From positions 434,001 through 498,000 of the forward strand of contig NZ_CP026029.1 in the NCBI RefSeq assembly GCF_023520895.1: DNA of 64,000 bases, read 5' to 3'. This DNA is from Paenibacillus sp. PK3_47 (GTDB taxonomy: Bacteria > Bacillota > Bacilli > Paenibacillales > Paenibacillaceae). Under the pieces are notes generated by a model, which was given only the letters and a program-made list of their open reading frames with translations, did no database searches and had not been told where the DNA came from. Positions 53,871 through 62,721 of this stretch are shown here, piece by piece. Numbering within the stretch: the stretch's first letter is position 1; every line of letters begins with the position of its first letter. Made by a program: the position numbers and the translations under genes.

Positions 53871-55452
53871 ATGTTCTAGCCTGAACCGGCCTCCCCGCTG
53901 TCTGGTCCCACCGCCATGGAACGTGGTGACCCTGCAGATGCAGCCCGCCAAACCACTGATCGATGCCCTGTTCTGTGATCCGGTCTGCGGCTCCTGCAAG
54001 CACCTGCTCCCCTAGTGTGGTGAGTGACATGCGGCGGTGGAGGAAATCAGTTGTTTTCCGGAAATCCGTTAGCTCTGCTGCTCCGTCGATGGTCACCAGT
54101 GGCTGGCTGCCCTGAACCAAAGCATACAGATACGTGAAATACTCAAGATCGCCCATCCCCAGCACATGCAGCCTATCCGTTACCACGCGGAACAGCTCTA
54201 TCGGTGTATTTACTCCCTGCCGGAGAGCCTCCATTGTAGTTTGCTCCACGATTCCCAGCCCATTGTAAACCGAAGGCAGACGTGACAGGTGAGCCCTAAA
54301 AGCATCATAGGCAAAAGGCAGCGCAGAAGCGGCCAGTTCAGTCCTGTGTTCTTCCAGACATTCAGCCAGCTGCAAGGGACTTGAGGCGGCATACGCCTGC
54401 CACAGAATACTGCCCAGCTCCAGTTCTTTCTTTCCAATACTGCGCCATGTCCCGGACAGTGTTTGAAGCTGCTCGGCTGTAAGCTGGCCCAGACCGTGGA
54501 ACAGCTCAATCCCCGGAAATTCACCGATACACAGCAGACTGAGCCTGGTACTTCCGGGCTTTTGACTATTGAACCAATGCAGCAGGTAAGCCAGCATACT
54601 CTGGTCGAACAAATCATGCTCAAACCACAGCACGACCTCGTCATAACGGCCGAAACCCTGCAGCTTCTCTTCCTGCTGTTCACAGCCCGCTGTGTATTCT
54701 TTTGCCGGAATGCCCAGGGTCTGTTCAAGAGCTCCTGCACGAATTCCCCGTTCTCTCTCGCTTGATAGATTCACAAATACCGGCCCTGCCGGATAGATCT
54801 CCCTCCACACCAGTACATCTCCCTGCACAACACCCTGCCTCAGCTTATCTCCTACCACATCACCGTTTACAATATGCAGCATTTTGTTTCCTCCTTCATA
54901 TAAAAGGTTGAACATGGCGGCCACGTCAATGACGGGAAGAGCGCCTTTCAGCTTGCGCCGGGCGTCGAACAGCCTCTTTTTGAGCACCGTGACCGGGGTA
55001 CCGAGCGCACCGGATATCTCCTGAAGCGAGTAACCGTAGAAATAAAACAGCTGTACCGGCACCCTCAGCTTGACAGGCAGACCCTCTACTAATTCCCGCA
55101 AATGCTGCGCCCCCTCCCTGCGCTCGGCCATTTCTTCCATGCTCATAGCGCTATGGGGAAGGGTAACAGCTTCATTTAAGGACAGCAGCGCATGACGTTT
55201 GCGCCGGAGCACACGCTGGCACTGTCTGACCACAATTGTTTTGAACCAACCCGGGAATGCTGCCGCCTCCCTAAGCTTGGCCAGATTCATATAAGCCTCA
55301 ATAAAAGCCTCCTGAACCGCATCCTCTGCCAATTGGATATTATTCAGCTTGTCATACGCCACAGCAAATGCCATTCCGCGGTAGTGCCGCATGATTTCCC
55401 CGAACGCTTCTGAGTTCCCCTGTCCTGCAACTTCAATGATCCGAATATCCAT
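53845..55452 (-). CDS. ECF sigma factor fused to a DUF1835-DUF3658 module
   Basis: 535 residues. Residues 1-175 form an ECF sigma factor: region 2 AVAYDKLNNIQLAEDAVQEA and FPGWFKTIVVRQCQRVLRRK, region 4 YSLQEISGALGTPVTVLKKR. From residue 191 comes MLHIVNGDVVGDKLRQGVVQ, the start of DUF1835, with the segment WFEHDLFDQSMLAYLLHWF, and near residue 410-480 the DUF3658 motif RLHVLGMGDLEYF. No anti-sigma gene is adjacent. The fused part may regulate the sigma activity; that is inference. Methionine 191 (54882) has a perfect internal ribosome-binding site, so a free DUF1835 protein may also be made. Confidence 0.85.
   Translation of the reverse strand: MDIRIIEVAGQGNSEAFGEIMRHYRGMAFAVAYDKLNNIQLAEDAVQEAFIEAYMNLAKLREAAAFPGWFKTIVVRQCQRVLRRKRHALLSLNEAVTLPHSAMSMEEMAERREGAQHLRELVEGLPVKLRVPVQLFYFYGYSLQEISGALGTPVTVLKKRLFDARRKLKGALPVIDVAAMFNLLYEGGNKMLHIVNGDVVGDKLRQGVVQGDVLVWREIYPAGPVFVNLSSERERGIRAGALEQTLGIPAKEYTAGCEQQEEKLQGFGRYDEVVLWFEHDLFDQSMLAYLLHWFNSQKPGSTRLSLLCIGEFPGIELFHGLGQLTAEQLQTLSGTWRSIGKKELELGSILWQAYAASSPLQLAECLEEHRTELAASALPFAYDAFRAHLSRLPSVYNGLGIVEQTTMEALRQGVNTPIELFRVVTDRLHVLGMGDLEYFTYLYALVQGSQPLVTIDGAAELTDFRKTTDFLHRRMSLTTLGEQVLAGAADRITEQGIDQWFGGLHLQGHHVPWRWDQTAGRPVQARTSTNPGSDA
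54880..54896 (-). promoter_or_regulatory. Internal ribosome-binding site and ATG in the sigma-DUF1835 gene
   Basis: AAGGAGG (54890-54896), a seven-base spacer and ATG (54882-54880) stand in frame exactly at the start of the DUF1835 domain. It is stronger than the site of most genes in this window. Confidence 0.7.
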
Positions 55453-55623
55453 TCCGGGCCTCTTTTCACATGTTCTTAACTATAAGTGCCGGGTTGGGGC
55501 GGAAAGGTTACCTGATTAAATCTAATAAGCTCAAAACAAGCAAATTCCTTAAGTCTATAGTACAGGCCTTCCTTCAGCAGGAACAAAGTATATAGCATCA
55601 AACAGAAAGGAGCTGAATGTCAA

Positions 55624-56055
55624 ATGGCTAAAACAATTCTGGACTATAATGCGAGCGTAGTAACACCTATTACAAATGGGGTAAACCTTCCGGTTCCAAT
55701 CTCGCCCGCAGGCAGAGAAATCGCAGCAGTAGCAGTATATATTGATCCTGCCGATCCGGCACACTATCCGAATAAAGTAGAATTAAAAGCTACCATTGGT
55801 GTGGATATCCCCGTTCTCGGCGAATTCCCCAACATCCTGATCCGCATCTGGCGTGCCGGAAGTGAAATTTTCTATGCCCTCGCAGAATATGAAGAAGAAT
55901 TTAATGATGATGGTATCATCAGCCTGCACATGGTGGATATCAACGTACCGGCAGGCGTACAGAACTACCAGCTGATTGTCGAAAATCAGGATGCAGACTC
56001 GCAAGTGGTTGTCGTCGGTCCGGTTATTTTCAGCGCGCTTGCTATCGGGGGTTAA
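55624..56055 (+). CDS. Small beta-rich protein, paralogue A (possible spore-surface protein)
   Basis: 143 residues without a signal peptide, membrane helix or cysteine, predicted to be beta-stranded. Starts MAKTILDYNASVVTPITNGV, with ILIRIWRAGSEIFYAL in the middle and NYQLIVENQDADSQVVVVGP then VIFSALAIGG at the end. Paralogue B at 58374 shares VELxxxxxx, I[RW]RAG and the C-terminal ENxxxxxxxxxGPxxFxAxAIGG pattern. The style resembles small proteins annotated as exosporium proteins in spore formers; that link is a weak inference. The ATG follows a GGAG-type site. Confidence 0.65.
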   Translation: MAKTILDYNASVVTPITNGVNLPVPISPAGREIAAVAVYIDPADPAHYPNKVELKATIGVDIPVLGEFPNILIRIWRAGSEIFYALAEYEEEFNDDGIISLHMVDINVPAGVQNYQLIVENQDADSQVVVVGPVIFSALAIGG

Positions 56056-56116
56056 CGTCTGTTTGGGCAGCGTAGTGAAATTGCAAGTCATATTATAAAT
56101 AGTAATTGGTGAAGAT

Positions 56117-56184
56117 GATCCCCTCTCACGGATGGCGGGAAAAGCTCGTGTTGATAGAGTTCCTGCTATTGGCGGGAGGGGATT
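56117..56184 (+). other. Long imperfect hairpin downstream of paralogue A
   Basis: ATCCCCTCTCACGGATGGCG (with GGA) pairs in large part with TCCTGCTATTGGCGGGAGGG (with GAT). It has no T run directly after it, so it is not a standard terminator; it may protect the 3' end of the paralogue A transcript. The remaining bases of 56056-56359 hold no gene. Confidence 0.45.
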
Positions 56185-56258
56185 AACAATTCCGCATGAT
56201 CACCTGCGGCGTGACTCATACCTAAATAGTAAATAAAATCTGTTGTCTTCTTACCCGC

Positions 56259-56313
56259 AAAAAAACGTGCACCAGACTAATCGTTTACAGCGATCAAGTC
56301 CGGTACACGTCTT
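56259..56313 (-). terminator. Terminator after the second chemoreceptor gene
   Basis: ACGTGTACCGGACTTGATCG pairs with CGATTAGTCTGGTGCACGT on the minus strand, followed by seven T. Confidence 0.92.
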
Positions 56314-56359
56314 CTTCAAACAAACTACCGTATACTAATGCAGCTCACAAGGCAGCCGC

Positions 56360-58051
56360 TTATATTTTAAACTTCCCGATCATAGCTCTCAGATCCTCTG
56401 CTGCGCTGGCGAGTGAAGAAGCGGCTGCGTTCACTTCCTGCATGGAAGCCAGTTGCTCTTCCGAAGCGGAAGCAATTTCGTTGATGTTAGCGGCAGAAAT
56501 CCGGGAAATGCTCTCGACCTCATCGATCGATGCACTTACCTGCTCTACCCCGGCTGACATTTGCTCGCCGATGGCGGATACGTCCTGGATTTCTGAGCTT
56601 ACCTGTTCAATGGATCCGATAATGGTATCAAACGTCCGGGCAGTTTCCTTAACGAGCTGCATGCCTTCCGATACTTCCCGGGTACCCGCATCCATCATTC
56701 CAACCACTTGGCTGGTTGCGTTCTGGATATGTGTAATCAGCTCCGAGATTTGCTCTGCCGACACTCTCGATTGCTCAGCCAGCTTCCTTACCTCGTCGGC
56801 GACAACGGCAAAGCCCCGGCCATGCTCACCGGCACGCGCGGATTCAATCGCTGCATTCAGTGCCAGCAGATTTGTCTGCTGCGCAATCCCTGTAATGACG
56901 CTGATAATGTCACCAATTTGCTGGGAGTGTGCATTCAGTTCCTTAATTACAGCATGAGTCTGGTTATTCGAGTTATAGATAGAATCCATCTGGCCGGTAA
57001 CTTTGGCAAGATACTGGCTTCCTTCCATAGCCTGTTTTGCCGTATCCGATGCAGAATCTGCAATCCGCGATGTCGTGTCCGCAACTCTCTGCACACCGGT
57101 CGCCATCTCCCGGACAGCGTTTGCGCTCTCGGCAGTATTTTTCCCCTGAACTTCAGTTCCTGTTGCAACCTCCTGAATGGAGGCTACCACCTGTTCTGTA
57201 ACCGTGTTGGTCTCAACAGCACCTGCCATCAGCTCCTCAGCAGAAGAAGCTACATGTTCTGCCGTTAAGCTGGCTTGACTGATTAAATCTCTCAGGTTAC
57301 CGGCCATCTGGTTGAAGGATGCTGCCAGTTCACCGATTTCATCCTTATTTTTCACATGAATATCTTCTACGGCAAGGTTCCCTGCGGCAATTTCCTTTGC
57401 AGCCTTGGCAACAGCTTTAACCGGATTGGAGATGATTAAGCTGATCACAACCGCGACGACAAGGCCAAAAATTATAGCCGATATACTAATCAGAAGAATG
57501 AAATTGGTAGTTCTGTTGGTTTGCTGTGACAGGTTACCACTGGTGTCAATCATATTCTGCTCCTGAAGAACTACCGAATCCTCCCCCAGCTGTGCGATTC
57601 TCTCCGTAAGGGGGATTTCTTCACTTTGCATAACGTACACATACCCTTGTGCATTCCCCTGACCTTTATAATTGATCATCTTCTGGGCTGTAGAGTTGTA
57701 ATCTACTTCAGCTGATATGAGTTCCTCAGCCAAAGCTCTTGCGTCAGGCAGCAGGCCCAGATTTAAAAATTCTTTAGCACTCTTATCAAACAATTCCCTT
57801 TCCTGATTGAATTTGTCCAGGTGCCTGTCTTCTCCGGAAACCAGATAAGCACGGACAGCCAGCTGCTCGTCCCTTGCAGAGTCAATCATATCATTAATAA
57901 GGGAAATTCTTTGAAGCCGGTCTTCAATTACCTCGGAATAATTGCTGTCTACCGTCCGGAATTGAATAAATGTAACCAAGGTAACAAATGCAAGCAAGAT
58001 AAGTACTACTGAAAATCCTCCTAAAAGCTTCTTCTTCACAGTTAAATTCAT
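56360..58051 (-). CDS. Methyl-accepting chemotaxis protein with four-helix-bundle sensor
   Basis: 563 residues. The first membrane helix ([20 protein letters not shown]) is followed by an external helical domain of about 150 residues of the 4HB_MCP type, a second helix ([20 protein letters not shown]), a HAMP linker (about 210-262) and the signalling domain with tip [20 protein letters not shown] then [20 protein letters not shown]. The gene is preceded by a c-di-GMP-I riboswitch with a terminator, so its amount should follow c-di-GMP levels, linking surface/motile choice with sensing. It is different from the sensorless receptor at 2144. Confidence 0.94.
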   Translation of the reverse strand: MNLTVKKKLLGGFSVVLILLAFVTLVTFIQFRTVDSNYSEVIEDRLQRISLINDMIDSARDEQLAVRAYLVSGEDRHLDKFNQERELFDKSAKEFLNLGLLPDARALAEELISAEVDYNSTAQKMINYKGQGNAQGYVYVMQSEEIPLTERIAQLGEDSVVLQEQNMIDTSGNLSQQTNRTTNFILLISISAIIFGLVVAVVISLIISNPVKAVAKAAKEIAAGNLAVEDIHVKNKDEIGELAASFNQMAGNLRDLISQASLTAEHVASSAEELMAGAVETNTVTEQVVASIQEVATGTEVQGKNTAESANAVREMATGVQRVADTTSRIADSASDTAKQAMEGSQYLAKVTGQMDSIYNSNNQTHAVIKELNAHSQQIGDIISVITGIAQQTNLLALNAAIESARAGEHGRGFAVVADEVRKLAEQSRVSAEQISELITHIQNATSQVVGMMDAGTREVSEGMQLVKETARTFDTIIGSIEQVSSEIQDVSAIGEQMSAGVEQVSASIDEVESISRISAANINEIASASEEQLASMQEVNAAASSLASAAEDLRAMIGKFKI

Positions 58052-58087
58052 TGTTGCAGCTCCCCTGATGTATTATGTAAACAAATG

Positions 58088-58118
58088 ACAAAAAACCCCA
58101 ATATAAACAAAGGGGTCC
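58088..58118 (-). terminator. Riboswitch terminator before the chemoreceptor
   Basis: ACCCCTTTG pairs with the ATTGGGGT arm on the minus strand, followed by six T. It lies between the c-di-GMP aptamer and the start codon. Confidence 0.8.
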
Positions 58119-58121
58119 CTG

Positions 58122-58203
58122 CTTGCAACTGGCTGGCATGGTTCCTGAGAACTTTAGCCCCTACAGCTTTGCGTCACCACTTTTCAGTGGTTTTGCCCCT
58201 AAA
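58122..58203 (-). promoter_or_regulatory. c-di-GMP-I riboswitch (GEMM)
   Basis: Minus-strand parts in order: GGGGCAAAACCACTGAAAAG, TGGTGACGCAAAGC, TGTAGGGGCTAAAG and GGAACCATGCCAGCCAG. The CCACT-GAAA-AGTGG hairpin, the near-invariant GACGCAAAGC and the second arm with TGCCAGCCAG match the GEMM-I aptamer. It is followed by a terminator and the chemoreceptor gene. Confidence 0.88.
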
Positions 58204-58373
58204 AATATATTCAATTTAGTACTTTTATCCTATTTCGATATTATAGAGTAATAACAAGCATTATTTCAAGCTAAGAAAAGAATAAATGTATAAAATCATC
58301 AGGAAGTATGTCCAATCTACCGTTGCCGTTCTCCAATATATTAATGTATACCCTTGAAATGGAGTGATGCTGA

Positions 58374-58799
58374 ATGGCAACAATTATCAGTTATGGTTCA
58401 CAGGCTAAAATCCCGCTGGATCCGTTTGCTGTTGTTACATCGATCGCGGGAATTCCTGGAGCTGGAGCAAGTCTGGCTACTGCGCAAGTAGATATCAGCC
58501 CGGCTAATCCTGCCTCTTTCTCCAGCAGAGTTGAGTTAAATGGTAGTTTCAGTATTAATGCACCTGCTAACAGCTCGTTTTTTGTAATCATCCGCCGTGC
58601 CGGAGTCGACATTTATAGATCCTTTTTTAACTTTCCTACAACTACTGATATTCAGATTAACGTTCTGTGGGTTGATGGTCCTTATCTTGGAGTCCATAAC
58701 TATGAATTGATCATTGAAAATAGCAGCGCCTCGACTTTAAATCTCTTTGGACCCGTAGCATTCACTGCAACTGCTATTGGAGGAGAGGGCGTCATTTAA
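58374..58799 (+). CDS. Small beta-rich protein, paralogue B (possible spore-surface protein)
   Basis: 141 residues, similar to paralogue A at 55624 over its length: SRVELNGSFSI, FFVIIRRAGVDIYRS, HNYELIIENSSASTLNLFGP and VAFTATAIGGEG. It starts MATIISYGSQAKIPLDPFAV and has no signal peptide. The two genes flank the c-di-GMP-controlled chemoreceptor, which is on the other strand. ATG 58374 follows GGAGTGATGCTGA. A terminator follows. The role is unknown; spore coat or exosporium use is a weak inference. Confidence 0.65.
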   Translation: MATIISYGSQAKIPLDPFAVVTSIAGIPGAGASLATAQVDISPANPASFSSRVELNGSFSINAPANSSFFVIIRRAGVDIYRSFFNFPTTTDIQINVLWVDGPYLGVHNYELIIENSSASTLNLFGPVAFTATAIGGEGVI

Positions 58800-58853
58800 G
58801 GATTTTTGCAGGAACGGATTCAGCCGGATAATATAAGCTTCGTATAAAAACAT

Positions 58854-58888
58854 GGACAGTTGAATCGTTCTGATTCAGCTGTCTTTTA
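58854..58888 (+). terminator. Terminator after paralogue B
   Basis: GGACAGTTGAATC pairs with GATTCAGCTGTC around a four-base loop, followed by four T. Confidence 0.8.
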
Positions 58889-59049
58889 ATATAGGCATGT
58901 ATCAAGGCCTCAACTCCCGCACAGTTTAGCGGAGTTTTCCCGCCTCTAGCAGACGGAAATAGTCGTTTGTTCACCGGTTTGTTGACTTTTCAAAGATTCT
59001 TAATCCTATTCAAAATAACTGATTTACTATTACATATAGGTGAGATAAT

Positions 59050-59145
59050 ATGGAACTTGTTTCCTGCCAAATAGAAGATTTTCACATCAGAGACAGCTGG
59101 AAAGAAAGGCATGCTGCAAAAGCATTCGTTAAGGAACATACATAA
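59050..59145 (+). CDS. Possible 31-residue leader peptide before the SLH protein gene
   Basis: An ATG with AGGTGAG five bases upstream opens a short frame of 31 codons starting MELVSCQIEDFHIRDSW and ending at TAA 59145, 17 bases before the start of the SLH gene. It is polar and has no recognised family. It may be a real small protein or a leader that affects translation of the next gene; chance cannot be excluded. Confidence 0.35.
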   Translation: MELVSCQIEDFHIRDSWKERHAAKAFVKEHT

Positions 59146-59162
59146 CTCAGGGGGAACGATCG

Positions 59163-62100
59163 ATGGGCAGGAAGTTAAATGGATTATGGACAGGAATACT
59201 CGGAATCAGCATGCTTTTGGGTTCAGCCGGGACAGCGGCGGCTCAGGCAACAAGTACTAAGGATTACGAAGGGCACTGGGCACAAAAAACCATTCAGAGC
59301 TGGCTGGACAGCGGAATGCTAAAAGGTTTTGAGGACGGCTCGGTGAAACCCAATCAATCAATAACCAGAGCAGAATTCTTTACCCTGGTTAACCGCTCCT
59401 TTCATTTCACAGAAACGGCTGCACTGAACTTCTCGGATGTACCACCCGCAAGCTGGGCATACAGTGAGATTTCAAAAGCAGCAGCTGCCGGCTATATCCA
59501 GGGCTATAACAACGAAATACGGCCCAATGCCCCGATTAACCGTCAGGAAGCGGCAGTAGTTATCTCTAAGCTGCTGAAGCTGGATCCCGGAAGTTTTGAA
59601 GTTTTAAAAATGTTCAGCGATGCCGGACAAATTGCCTCATGGAGTAAAGGAAGCGTGGCCGCAGCTGTAAATGCAGGAATACTCAAAGGATATCCGAACG
59701 GCACTTTTGCACCCGTGCAGGCTTTAACCCGTGCAGAGTCCCTGTCACTCATCGATGCATCCTCGGCATTAAAAGCAGGCGGCGCTGCAGAAGAAACTCC
59801 ACAATCTGCAGCAACACCGGCTGCCAGCACGGCACCGGCACCTTCGCCTACAGCGACAACCGCTGCGGTGGGTGGTGGCGGAACAGGCGGTGGCGGCGGT
59901 GGTACAGGCGGCGGGAGCGCAGCAGATCCTGCACCGGCGGCAACACCGACACCAGCAGCAACGCCTGCACCCTTAGCTATTCCTTTTGTAGATGGAGTCA
60001 GAATTGGTGTCAATGAAGAGATTTTTATGGCTAACTCGGTTAATTTGAATATAGATCTTACACTGGTACCGGATGAGACCGCTGCACAGTTCGATCATTT
60101 TAATCAATACCTTACGAATGGTTCAATTCCCGTTGAGCAGTTATTAAGCGGGGATTTTCGTTATGAGCCTTTTGGTTTTACTTCCAGAGTCTTAAACTAT
60201 CCAATATATGAGTTTGAATTAGAGGGAATTACGGACCCGTATATTACACAGGTCTTTTATAATGCCAATAACCAGCCGGTAGGCTATTACAAACAGAAGA
60301 TCGACGGGAAGCTTATCAGGTCCACCAAGTCAGCGCAATTTGCTGAAATAACTGAAGGTGTGACTGCCTCCAAAGTATCGGTTGGGGAAGATGTATATTA
60401 TGTCCAGTTCGATGTTACAGAGGTCTTTGGACAACCAGGAAACCAGGCGTATTATTACTCGGTAAATACTTACGAAACGGATACAACTGATAACCCGGCT
60501 TATATTGATCAGGTCTTAACCAGTCAGGATTATTTATATAGTCAAGATGATCAACGCAGTGTGTATCTTGAGTTCGGACTGGAGCGGACCTATTACATCG
60601 TTTTTTATGACCGTAATCTTCAGGCGGTAAGTTACTATGCAGGAGATTGGGCCGGAATCGGACAAAAGGCTGTTGATTCAGCAATATCCCGGATCCATTC
60701 ATTGCCGGATGTCTCTGCCTTAACCCTTGCTGATGAAGATGCCGTAGCTGGTGCTTTGCGAAAATTCGATGCTCTGTCTGATGAGCAAAAATTAAACGTC
60801 AGCATAGAAGACCAGGAAAAACTACACGCTGCAGTGGCTGCAATCGGGAGTCTGCGTCCGCTGGGGAGTCTGGGTTATCCCTATTTCAATAACATCCTGC
60901 CGGCGGATGACAAATATTTTTTGAACAGCTCCACTTTTAAGATTGATGCACAGAATATGCCAGGGTTGTTGAGGTATACATCAGACAAATTCAGCTATTC
61001 GACCAGTAACAGACCGCTGGATCCCTCACAGTTGAAAGAGCTGGATAACGAGTACAAGTACAATCTTAACGATGCAGTAAATGTCTTTTATCTGCAATCT
61101 CAACCGGATGAGTATCTTAATGTGATTTTGTATGATAAACAGGGGGATATTACAGCTTATTATAGTGAGCCGCTGAATTTGCCCGTTGTTAAGGCTGTGT
61201 GGGAAAGTCCAATTTTACAAATTACAGATGGTATTGATATCAGGAAAAGTGAAACCGAAAATTCCGTTGAAATTGATGTCAGCAAATTTTTAAAACAGAA
61301 TTCACAGCAGGCTGCCTACTACACTGTCGCTTCACAATTTACTGGAGAGCTTTATGAGGTTAAACCGGAAACATGGCTGAATTTCAATAATGTTTCGTAT
61401 CTGTACAGTACCAAATATTTTACAGAGATTGAATACAGCTACTTGCCTGATCAACAGTATTTAATTATTTTTTATGATAATAATTTGAAGGTGCTGGGCT
61501 ATTATCAGGGAAAGGCTACATATACAGAGCAACAGCTTTTGGATCAGGCTCGGATACTGTTGTCCCTCCTTCCGGCTGCCGATGCCATTACACTAGATGA
61601 TGAGTACAATCTCGAAAAAGCCAGACATGCTTATGATGCTCTAACGGATAGCCAGCGCCAGCAGCTGGATGCTTCCTATCTTGCAAAACTGGAGCAGGCT
61701 GAAGCTGCACTACAAACGCTGCATTTTAGTGGACCGCTGACCTCTATTCTCCGGATAGGGGGAGTAACCAGGAATTTGGAATTTCCTATGTTGAATGGAA
61801 CTCATCTGGATGTTAATTTTAGATATTTGCCTGAATCCGTTGCAAATCTGGCGAAGTCATTTAAAGCCTATTATTCAGAGCAGCCCTTCACCCAGGACAA
61901 TTTGAAGAATCAGGTGCCTAACGCCACATATCCTATATTTAAAACTTCAGTATTAGAGAGATATAACATCCCTGGTCCGGCCCTGCCGGGTGAACTATAT
62001 GTTACGCTTGTGTTCTATGACCAGAGTAATGCCCCTATTGCATACAATACTGAAAAGGTCGAATTTACGATCAAGCGGCCAATACTGGATGGTACAGCCA

Positions 62101-62474
62101 GCGGGCTGACTGAGGGCGTTCAAATTACCAGCAAATATGTCGGAGAAATAAACAACATCACATTGGATGTATCTGAGATACTTAATAATGAACAATTAGG
62201 GGTCTCTTATTACACAGTGACTTCCAAAAGAGAACTCGGCGGTGAAGCAGGCTTTACGGTTGAGAATGCAGCCCTGCAGCGGAACTTCCTGCAAACTAAC
62301 GATACATCTACGGTTGGCAGCTATGGTGAAGAGGAATTTTTGATCCTGTTCTACGACAGCAGCTATAAGGTGCTATATTACTATAAAACCAAGAACCCTC
62401 TGAATGTAGAGTTTGCTCCTGGGGTAACAGATTCGGGAAATGTCAGTATCCCTGGGGCTAATGATGAAGAGTGA
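59163..62474 (+). CDS. SLH-domain surface protein with three long repeats
   Basis: 1103 residues. Signal peptide (about 1-28), three SLH domains (about 33-195; first DYEGHWAQKTIQSWLDSGML, third SVAAAVNAGILKGYPNGTFA) that bind pyruvylated wall polymer, then a Pro/Thr/Ala and Gly-rich linker (200-275). Three repeats of about 220-250 residues follow, each closing with a YY-x-[VI]-FYD-x-N/S-[LY] strand (YYIVFYDRNLQAVSYY, YLIIFYDNNLKVLGYY, FLILFYDSSYKVLYYY). Two helical segments between repeats (near 500-565 and 798-860; for example LSDEQKLNV and LTDSQRQQL) resemble FIVAR-like spacers. It should sit on the cell surface; ligand unknown. It uses GGGGGAAC before the ATG. Confidence 0.9.
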   Translation: MGRKLNGLWTGILGISMLLGSAGTAAAQATSTKDYEGHWAQKTIQSWLDSGMLKGFEDGSVKPNQSITRAEFFTLVNRSFHFTETAALNFSDVPPASWAYSEISKAAAAGYIQGYNNEIRPNAPINRQEAAVVISKLLKLDPGSFEVLKMFSDAGQIASWSKGSVAAAVNAGILKGYPNGTFAPVQALTRAESLSLIDASSALKAGGAAEETPQSAATPAASTAPAPSPTATTAAVGGGGTGGGGGGTGGGSAADPAPAATPTPAATPAPLAIPFVDGVRIGVNEEIFMANSVNLNIDLTLVPDETAAQFDHFNQYLTNGSIPVEQLLSGDFRYEPFGFTSRVLNYPIYEFELEGITDPYITQVFYNANNQPVGYYKQKIDGKLIRSTKSAQFAEITEGVTASKVSVGEDVYYVQFDVTEVFGQPGNQAYYYSVNTYETDTTDNPAYIDQVLTSQDYLYSQDDQRSVYLEFGLERTYYIVFYDRNLQAVSYYAGDWAGIGQKAVDSAISRIHSLPDVSALTLADEDAVAGALRKFDALSDEQKLNVSIEDQEKLHAAVAAIGSLRPLGSLGYPYFNNILPADDKYFLNSSTFKIDAQNMPGLLRYTSDKFSYSTSNRPLDPSQLKELDNEYKYNLNDAVNVFYLQSQPDEYLNVILYDKQGDITAYYSEPLNLPVVKAVWESPILQITDGIDIRKSETENSVEIDVSKFLKQNSQQAAYYTVASQFTGELYEVKPETWLNFNNVSYLYSTKYFTEIEYSYLPDQQYLIIFYDNNLKVLGYYQGKATYTEQQLLDQARILLSLLPAADAITLDDEYNLEKARHAYDALTDSQRQQLDASYLAKLEQAEAALQTLHFSGPLTSILRIGGVTRNLEFPMLNGTHLDVNFRYLPESVANLAKSFKAYYSEQPFTQDNLKNQVPNATYPIFKTSVLERYNIPGPALPGELYVTLVFYDQSNAPIAYNTEKVEFTIKRPILDGTASGLTEGVQITSKYVGEINNITLDVSEILNNEQLGVSYYTVTSKRELGGEAGFTVENAALQRNFLQTNDTSTVGSYGEEEFLILFYDSSYKVLYYYKTKNPLNVEFAPGVTDSGNVSIPGANDEE

Positions 62475-62529
62475 TGTAGAGAGATGATATAGAGTGATAT
62501 AGAGTGATGTAGAGTGATATGTAGGGTGA
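62470..62529 (+). repeat. Short tandem repeat of GTGAT[AG]TAGA at the SLH stop codon
   Basis: Five or so imperfect 10-base units begin inside the last codons of the SLH gene and run past its TGA (62472-62474). Slippage here could change the C terminus. Confidence 0.6.
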
Positions 62530-62658
62530 TCCCGTCTTTTCATGAATAAACTCGCCTAATGTTTTTAAATTACTTGGCTTGAATTACTAAAGATTAAATT
62601 ACTAGGGTTACACTATCATGCTTAAGCCTAATGCTTGAAACGTCCTGTGGTTTGGCTG

Positions 62659-62696
62659 GAGCCCCGTTCTTCTTGATGAAGGCGGGGCTTTTCTTA
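62659..62696 (+). terminator. Terminator after the SLH protein gene
   Basis: AGCCCCGTTCTTC pairs with GAAGGCGGGGCT around a short loop, followed by a TTTTCTT run. Confidence 0.85.
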
Positions 62697-62721
62697 TTTC
62701 CTGATCCATTATGAACGATTG

